A stretch of 64,000 nucleotides of DNA from Adiantum capillus-veneris (lineage: Eukaryota > Streptophyta > Polypodiopsida > Polypodiales > Pteridaceae), in NCBI GenBank assembly GCA_014529385.2, contig CM043950.1, forward strand, positions 156,953,545 through 157,017,544, in the 5' to 3' direction. The position numbers and the translations under genes were made by a program. Under the pieces are notes generated by a model that was not told where the DNA came from, did no database searches, and saw only the letters and a list, made by a program, of their open reading frames with translations. This document shows, in pieces, positions 56,301 through 64,000 of this stretch (within the stretch, counting starts at the first letter, position 1; every line of letters begins with the position of its first letter).

Positions 56301-59044
56301 TTCACCATGTATTTCTCACTCATTCTCTTGCCTGCCTTCAAGCCTGGCAGCTCCGGGTAATTGAGCCAAGTGGGTTGGCTTCTCTGCAATAGCTCTTGGG
56401 CTTTCCATGTCCTCATCCTTGGTAGAGGGAAAAAACTGAGGTTGTCTCTGATTCTTTTGGGCGCCTCTACCAGATGAATTAGATATTGCAGATATTTTGT
56501 GAGCCATGCCTTTCTCCACCTGGGTTGAGAATCCACTATCAGCTTGACTCCTTCAGGTTTGGAGATATCTGCTTTGTACAATGGCACTGTTGGCTCTTCT
56601 TTTATTCGTTTGTTGATAGTAGCAGCCTCATACTTTAGAAGCGGATATGGGAGAGAAGGTTGTAGCCATTCACGCCAAATGACATTGGCATCTATCTTCT
56701 GAATGGTCATTGATTTAAACATTCTCTGCTCCCACTCCAATGCTTCTTTGGCTATGTCTCTTATTGTCGCTTCTATGGCCTTCTGCAGCTTTTCTTCTTC
56801 TTCGGGGGGTTCTTGAGAGGGCCCCACCAGGATGTACTCTTGCATGGTGGTGTCCACTGGATCTGACACATTTTCTATGTCAATCCCCTCCATTGCAGTT
56901 GGTTCGGTGCTAAACTGGTGCTCTTCAGTTTGCTACTGGCCTTTCAGCTCATCTATCTGTTGTTGAAATGCCTTCTTTGCTTCTTCCGCTTGATCTCCCA
57001 TATTCACTAGGTTCCGCTTGATCTCCCATATTCACTAGGAGGTCGTTTAGATCTACATTGATTTTTTCCGCCTCCTTGAGCTTTCTCTTGATGTCTTCAC
57101 TTTTTGTTTGCCATCTCTAAAATTCTTCATCCATCTTCTTCTTCACGGCTTCTAGCTCATTTTGCATGGCTATGTTTTCTTCTTCCAAGCGGTTTTGCAT
57201 TACAAGAGACCCCTCAACCAGCATCAATCTTTGCCTTTTCTCTAATGTCAACTTCTTTTGGAGTTCCTTCATTTGTTCTTCATACAAATTAGTCTCTGAA
57301 GTTGTGCCAGTCGAGCTAGCAGCTCTGAATCTAGCCGGAGATGCCCTTAGCCTTTGGATGGTCTGATCTTTTACTCTAATCTGATATTTTAACTCTATTA
57401 CCTCATCTTGGCTTGCCTCTTGTTCTATCTCGGCCTTTTCCTTGGCATTCCTCAAGGTTTCCACCTCTTTGGCCTCTTCACCAAGTTGTAGAGTCAGGTT
57501 GTCCCTTTCTCTCTCTACATATGTCAATGAATTACTGATTTTCTTGTATTTTTCATCTACTCTTTGAAGTTTGTGTTCTGCTGCTTGATTCTCTTGTTCC
57601 ATCTCCTGGCATCTTTGTAATGCCGCATCCAAACTGGCTTGCAGCTTTGTTTGTTTCTCTATGTTCTCTTGGCCCTATTTTTGCAGTAAATCCACTTCAG
57701 CCTTCATATGAACTTCGTTTGTTTTGAGAGTATCAATCTTACTCTCAGTGGCCATTGATCTTGCTCTAAGCCCGGTTAGCTTTTGCATTACCACATCCCA
57801 ATCATTGGTCGGTGGCTATAGGTCCATTGTAACGGTGGCCATATCTTTCAATTATACTAACTGAAGGCTCTGCATCTGTTCCGTGGGCCTTGTGCTTGTC
57901 AACTCAAAGGCTACAGTAGATGCCTCTTCTCGAGAGTACCTTGCAGCTAGTAGATCAAGAAATATTCTGAAATTTCTTTCCTCTGGATCTAGCTGCTCAT
58001 CTTTTGGTTCAGCTTCTTCTTTCTGCTCTTCCTCTTTGGTCTTCTCTTGCTTGGAATCTTTTGTTCATCCGGTCTGTCCAGCTCCTCTTTTTGTTGGGTT
58101 TGTGGAGGTCTAAGAGGAAGTGGTGATGGGGGTGGGTTGGATTCCCAGCTTGATGGTGGAGTTTCTAGCTTCTTCTTGAAATCTCGATCTGCCTTTGTTT
58201 TTCTCTCTCTTCCTTGGCCTTCCTGCTCTTCTAGCAGCTGTCTTCTCACTTCGTCCACTTCTTCTTCTGTAAATGGGATATTCGGGATATTTTCTGCCAT
58301 GGCATCTAAGATCTCAAAATTTTTGATATAGTCTTTGAACCGATCCCGGTGCACCCTTCGAGATGATCCGGACATGGCTTCCACAACTCGCTTAAATCTC
58401 CTTTCAGTGCTCTCTCGACTCTGAAGCTTTCCATTAGTCTTTCTATCCGCGCCGCTTTCTGTGACTTGGTCTCTTTGATGGGCACTTGTAGACTTTCTTT
58501 CTTTCCTTTCTTCAACTCTGGCGGCTCTTCTAGCACAGTCTCTAACCGGCGCTTCAAACATGTGGCTACCCTGGGTTCTTTGGGAGGTTCTTCTTCTTTA
58601 TCTCCCTTTAGCTTTAGCCAATCATTCTGTGAGGGAGGTTCATGCCAATTTCCTTTGGCATGCAATGCTCCATAGACCACTTGTTATCAGCTCACCAGGT
58701 ATAATATAGGTGGGATTTCTGTTCCCCATCTTCACCAGGTTGTCATGGGTGTAAGCAGCATAATTTATCACTTTTGGCTTGCTCTTTTGCATTGCCCAGG
58801 TGAAGGTGGTAGCAATGGCCCCAGGTGGAATTCTGTACTTTTGTGGCCTCTTTGTACACATATGGAAGTATTGGTTGTAGAGTTGGCCCATGATAGCCAC
58901 TTTTGGTTTTGCAATATCTTCAAATGTGTATTTGTTCTTCTTTTCTGAGTAGACCTTGACTTCACCTCGCCTCTTTGTCACACTATCTCCTTTGTTTGAG
59001 ATGTCAAGTGCGGCTTCCACCACCCTCTCTATGATAACAATCAT
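56301..59044 (-). pseudogene. Long coiled-coil ORF of unknown function, frameshifted, interrupted by the copia
   Basis: On the minus strand from ATG at 59044: a possibly folded start (YTFEDIAKPKVAIMGQLYN, YAAYTHDNLVKMGNRNPTY), a charged region (58680-57989) and a coiled coil (57632-57117, QMKELQKKLTLEKRQRL type). An acidic/helical tail (56893-56301: EAIRDIAKEALEWEQRMF type, LIVDSQPRWRKAWLTKYLQY) continues at 25087-24986. Frame changes near 58660 and 58390 and stops near 57660-57990 show decay. A PPT and LTR lie only 300 bp past its end, so it may be an extra 3' ORF of a Tat/Athila-type LTR element. A captured host gene is the alternative. Confidence 0.55.
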
Positions 59045-59230
59045 GGTATCTGGCTTGCCTAACCCTAGGACCTAGAGACCTGGATCCTCCACCCAACCAC
59101 CCATACTTATAGGCTCTTAGCCCTAGGATCCCCTGTCCACACTGCTAGCTGGGGCCCGTGGCCGAGGTCCGTGACCCCCCTTTAGGGTAGGGCCCTGCCC
59201 GTAGGACCCGTGTCCTGACATTACTCCCCC
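59045..59230 (-). repeat. PPT and LTR-like start of another minus-strand element
   Basis: The minus strand reads TCTTCCAAAGGGGGGAGTAA and then TGTCAGGACACGGG. This is the usual PPT plus LTR start of plant Ty3 elements. A TATA-like CCTATAAGTATGGG lies about 110 bp further. The LTR appears to end or be cut near 59050. Confidence 0.5.
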
Positions 59231-62200
59231 CTTTGGAAGAGTTTTCGTCCTCGAAAACACAAGTGGTGGTATCTTCATAAGAACACTAATGTTTTCCACC
59301 GTGGTATCCCTCTTGGATCCAACGGTTTGTTGAATCGGAACCCGGTTCATTGGGAGGTTCAATGAAATCAAGAATAACATCTTGATTTTCCACATTGTTG
59401 TCCCTGTAAAACCGTCTTGGTTAACCGACCCATAACCAACATAATGTGAAGACTCCATTTAAAACTCACTTGAGTATGTTAAACGAGTTATCCTAACTAA
59501 GAGGTGTCTAAATGCATACCCAAGTTTCAGACTTTCTGAAGGTACTTGAATGTGCAATATAACCTTGGCTCATCTTTCCATGAAAGTACTATGTTGACAT
59601 ACTCATCAGCAGTAACCAAGTCCTTGACTTGCTATGGTTTCTTGCTAGTAGTCAACCCCATCAAAACTGATGATTAAGGTTGATAACTTGAGAATAACAG
59701 GCAAAGACTAAAACTAGCCGTAACATGCCTTTCATCATATGAAGAAAACTCCAAACCAGAAAGGTAACCGATCCAGTTGTTTCGCTTCTTGCTAATGTAT
59801 GCACTTAGCATATCCTTTAGCATGGTTTACTAACGTATGCACTTTGCATATCCTTTAGTACTAAATAGAATGCTTGTAAGTTGCCCATCCTACGCAGGAT
59901 GAATAACAGCAGTAAGGGTGAGGTGCTTTTACCCCAACCACTTACACAAAGTTGTCCACGACTGACGACAAACTATGACTCAATCATTGAGTATCCAGCC
60001 ATATACTCGATATGGAATGGAGACAACCAACTAGGTTGAAAGCAGATTGGAGTTTTAAGCATCCAATCACAAACACCCATACTTAGCCATCACCTTGTAT
60101 GGCACCCATACTAAATCTGCAAGAGAAATTGCACTGACAGTGCAAAAAATTGCAGAAACAATAATGTCCATGAATTTGCAGGCCACTCTGAATAAATTTG
60201 TATTAAGCACTAGGGCCCATAACACCTAGTGTGCATGCATTTAACACAAACATATCCGAACCGCAATTCCATGACGAGACTTTCCACTGTACTTACGTGA
60301 AAATCTTGCAACAAAAGTTGGACCATAATAGAATGTGACAACCTGGTCACACCTAGGAACCAACCATGAGACCTTCTCATGAACGTAGCATACTTTGCTA
60401 TATGTAGAAACAACCCTCGGTTAAGGTGGTTTCACAGCACTTGTAATCACAACAAGTCTGTACTTAGTACCCGACAATTTTTGGCCACTGAAATTGTACC
60501 TGATATTGTGTGCTGCGAATGGTCTAATGAACAGATGCGACCAGCACCTAGGGACTTTGTCGTGACACATCATTAAGAATTGGGCTCCAGTGTCAGTCCC
60601 AGAGACTCATATTCTCCACATGTGGAATATGTCTCAAGTAAGGATGTCAGGAAAAGTGACATCCATCAAGTACGAGTTGTACTTGTGTGTGGAGGTAACT
60701 GATAACACTCTACGACAAGAGTGAGAGGGACCCTCATTATCATGCTCCACAATGGCTAAACCGAACTCCTGAAGTTCCTAGACCATGTTGTATCCCATGT
60801 GACAACATGTGCCAAATTGGACCCTACAAGTAGGTTTGTAACATCATAAGGTATAGTGGACGCTACGGTCCAAAATACTCCGTTTCAACATGCCCTTCGC
60901 ATGTCTATGAAACATTCAAGCCTATGTATACGACTTGTAGTGGAAACCGTGGGTGTTGCCTGCACAATCCGATCCCGTTGGTTAGCATCTACGTAGTCAA
61001 ACCTCATGGTAAGACCCTCTGTAGAAAATGCTCAACTAGCAGGCAACGATAACCAACATAGTTAACCGTGTACATAATGATTGGAATCAACTCGAAAAGT
61101 TGAATTCGTCCGCTACCGTGTGGTAGATTGCGGAATTCTTTCCTTGAAAGTTTAACTGGGAGAGATCAAACTGTGATCCTCAATGCCTATGGGGTGATTT
61201 AGCAATCACCCTCCGGGTCGTACCCTAGACAATATCTCCGTAGACACTCTGTAGTGCTATAGAGAGAGCGGGGAATCCACACAAGTGAACTGCCTAGCTC
61301 TGGTGGACAGCCATGCTGTCGCAACTGATTGCTGCATCCATACTTCCTTGTAGAGATCAGCGGATGTGAGTTGAAGATTATCAAAAACTCAACTTGAGTG
61401 TCGCACTGAAAACATGTAGTGCAAAAATGACACCTTAATCATCCGTAATGACAAGACTCTTGCTTGCCCATTAACATTGATGTGTACTTCCTTGGGTAGA
61501 TCTATTTGATCGTGAAAACAATCACCCGAAGAATGCCAATAGTTGGGTCTTACCCTTGGCCGAAAAATGGCTCTTAGCCTGTGTGGCTCATAGCCCTTAT
61601 GCAAAGTTGTGTTCAATGGATGGACCGATGAATACTAATTTGAGTAGCATCTTAGCCACGTGCTAGCTGAGAGTTAGAGCACCCTGGCTCAGGCTAACTC
61701 ATGAGCAAAACATGTATCAAAAGCTTCTTAGAAGATTTTCATTATTCCCTTAAAGAGAGAGAAAGAGAGAAAAGAAGAGCATGCTGGGCTGAGGAACTTT
61801 CCTGGAACGACTATGATGTGGGTAGTTGATTGCCATGCTCGTGTGAATCTTATGCTTAATGTGCATGCAATGATTTTCTTCTATGACTCTCTCATCTAGA
61901 GAGGTAACAGGAAAACATAAACAAGTCACAAACTCACCCACTTATCGTGTATGTGGTTGTGACGACCCAAAAATCATGGTAAACAATCCAGAACTTAGCT
62001 TGTCCTTGACAAAGGATCTGGTGTTATAGCGAAAGCGTGTTTCATGAGGCACTAGAATTGAATCCACTTAGCTAGCATGCTGTGCATGCAAAATTTTAAG
62101 CCCGTGGCAAAAGTGATGGCCTCAAACGTGAGGGAAAAAACCATAAGTGCCTTGCACTTCTAAACTGGTAGGGATTCTGTGAGGTGATATTCCCTATTTT

Positions 62201-63295
62201 TCCAGTTCTTCAAACGTGTGTGCCACTGCCCTTGATGCCAAGTCATTGGGCAGCACCTTGGCACAAGGGACCGGAGAAGCCTTGCTTCATGTAAAATTGC
62301 CAAAGCACTTTGCGTTGCACAATGACAGTCATTGTCAAGCAAAGTGTAAACATGGAAAAAACAAGAAAAACTTAAACTTGGCTAACCAGGTAGTTGTTGC
62401 TACAACAAGTTGTCATGAGAGTCCAAAGGGAAAGCTCGCGTAAAGAGGGATCATAGCCAAATCTGCCGTGCGAGAGAAACTTGTCGCATATGGATATACT
62501 CCCTCTTGTATCATATACATCCGTCGTATATGAAATGAAATAATCTGTAAACAGTTTTCTAAAGCCTTCCCAAGTTTGTATGCTCATAGCATATGCCAAA
62601 CGTGGTGAGTCACTATGCAAGATGCATAAATAGAAGCCTTGCTTCACCTAAATCGGTAGCCAACTGATGTGGCTGCCAATAGCATGACAAAAATAATCGA
62701 CCTTGTCGAGCAAGTTCAAGTGAAATTAACTTAGTATTGTGTGGCAAGCATCCTATGTCGGCTTGTATAAACAATGACAAGGAGTCGGCCATGCCGAGCA
62801 GCTTGTTGCCCTCCACAAATCCAGTAATAGGCTATGCGTGTCACCTGGAGATATTGAAAAACCGGCCCTTGACCCTACCTTTGAAGCAAAAAGTAATTTG
62901 TGACGAGCGTGCTCCATTAAGGTACTTAGGAGAGGCCATGCTTCATATAAGTATGTCTGGCCTCATTGCCAAGAAATGCTATTAGCAATCGATGACATAG
63001 TATAAAGAGTCGACCTGCCAGGTTTGATTGCTATTGTGCATGACAATCACCACTCCTAGCATTAGTGTTTGCATCACCACAAAGTGTGGTTAAACTTTGT
63101 ATAGGTAGAGAAGCCTTTGTTCTCTGCAAGCCCAAACTCAGGGCTCTTGCCAGTCGCCTTGAAATCGGCCATGCCGATCACCGATCCAACCATGCAAAAC
63201 AACTTTGCACGCATGAGCCGAATTAGCCATCGGCCTTGCCGTTGCATCAAAGATGAAGCTTGGAAATTCGATATGTATACGTCTGCAAAATAGCA
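59231..63295. other. About 4 kb without a recognisable gene
   Basis: Both strands show only short frames. I recognise no transposase, gag or pol motif. From about 62270 rightward it contains repeated short motifs of the GGCCNTGCC and GCCTTGCTTCA type. Part may be an LTR or leader of an unidentified element. Confidence 0.5.
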
Positions 63296-63997
63296 TCACA
63301 TAGAGATTAAGAAAATCCTTGGAAGTACGAAAAGACCAACCTGATGAGCATGGTGTTTGTCCGTGTACGTGGCAAACATATCCGCCACTTGTTCAACAAT
63401 ATCGTCTTTGCCTAGGAGCTTTGCCCCTTTGCCAAGTCGAACAACAGGCCTTGCCTGACGAGCATGTTCCATCAAGTTACTTTGCCGGATGCCCCTCATA
63501 GGAAGAAGCCATGCTTCTAATGTAGATTGTCGTGTCCAAGCCGTTAACGTTATGGCCTTGCCAAAACCGTGCATGAGCATGCATACCTTGGAAAAGCCGT
63601 CTTTGCCTCCCTTCGAGGCTTGCATGCAGCCTGACAAACTGGGGACGGTCCAATGGGCAGGCTTTGGATTCACCTTGTAGTCCTCGACGGGAGATATTTC
63701 AAGCGCTTGAATCTCCTCATTAAATTGGAATTTTCTGTACATTATCAAAAATCTGGTTTGCCGTTGCTCATCCCGGACCTCCAAGGTTGTGGAGCTGCAC
63801 CCAGAACATAATGGTAGAGGTCCATCCTCGGGTTCCATCCGTGGGCTCCTTGTGGGACGGAAAAACTGCTTGTGGGCGGCCGTTGGGTGCCCATAATCGG
63901 AAATGAAAAGAAGAAAAACAATAAAATAACGCAACCCCTGGCCTCCAATGATGGCGGCCGCGTAGCAGAAGAGAACAGGAGAGAGATAACGCGCCAC
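63296..63997 (-). CDS. Open frame of unknown nature reaching the window edge
   Basis: A 233-codon frame is open to the right edge, where it has only a GTG; the first internal ATG is in MEPEDGPLPLCSGCSS. It has a hydrophobic start (YFIVFLLFISDYGH) and no known domain. The GGCCNTGCC motif array overlaps it, so it may not be a gene. Confidence 0.3.
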   Translation of the reverse strand: MARYLSPVLFCYAAAIIGGQGLRYFIVFLLFISDYGHPTAAHKQFFRPTRSPRMEPEDGPLPLCSGCSSTTLEVRDEQRQTRFLIMYRKFQFNEEIQALEISPVEDYKVNPKPAHWTVPSLSGCMQASKGGKDGFSKVCMLMHGFGKAITLTAWTRQSTLEAWLLPMRGIRQSNLMEHARQARPVVRLGKGAKLLGKDDIVEQVADMFATYTDKHHAHQVGLFVLPRIFLISM

Positions 63998-64000
63998 AAG

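Noticed and set aside
59123-59458. 111-codon minus-strand frame (MESSHYVGYGSVNQ)
   Set aside because: It crosses the PPT and LTR-like start, so it is unlikely to be a protein; the sequence before the PPT may be a decayed pol end.

Overview
This window is a transposon-dominated stretch of a land-plant nuclear genome. It has no rRNA, tRNA or operon structure. Genes carry GT..AG introns, (CT)n arrays are long, and the repeats are plant-type: Ty1/copia, Tat-like Ty3 elements with two RNase H domains, a CACTA element, and a BED/DUF659 hAT. I cannot name the species. No intact host gene is evident; the host-like coding pieces (HAD/NIF phosphatase-like, RING-like, kinase-like) lie beside or inside DNA transposons and are mostly broken.

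1-2126: 3' end of a Tat-like Ty3 pol with the start of its LTR. 2127-9688: a probable DNA-transposon region with a decayed spliced gene on + whose product resembles a transposase-like family I remember from animal genomes. Facing it on - are a four-exon coiled-coil/RING-like gene and a HAD/NIF-like gene. ACCGGT-rich tandem, inverted and palindromic repeats are scattered through it. 9689-10083: copia 3' remnant. 10526-19226: a hAT element with a decayed transposase on +, a RING-like ORF and a broken kinase-like gene on -, and a tandem array near each end; it sits in a -strand Ty3 gag. 20149-20770: probable solo LTR in the same gag. 21881-24674: leader, PBS and LTR of that -strand Ty3 element.

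25088-56300 is a four-level nest, each level supported by target-site duplications. A copia element (25088-56300, TSD TTCAC) contains a Tat-like Ty3 element (29683-55418, TSD ACGT). That contains a CACTA element (30524-46000, TSD TTA), which contains a non-autonomous gag-protease LTR element (33993-41430, TSD ATAC). LTR divergence falls inward, about 2.8%, 2.3% and 0.9%, matching the order of insertion. The copia itself interrupts a coiled-coil ORF (59044 to 56301, resuming 25087 to 24986 on -). 59231-64000 holds mostly unrecognised sequence.

The most interesting items are: (a) a hairpin just before the polypurine tract of three related LTR elements, with different stem sequences, a shared loop and the pol stop codon in the loop; (b) a roughly 70-codon ORF upstream of gag present in three diverged copies; (c) a duplicated unknown module before gag; (d) a gag-protease element whose RT/RNase H/integrase is replaced by an unknown open frame; (e) the animal-like transposase with its ACCGGT repeats; (f) a hAT element carrying kinase-like and RING-like cargo.
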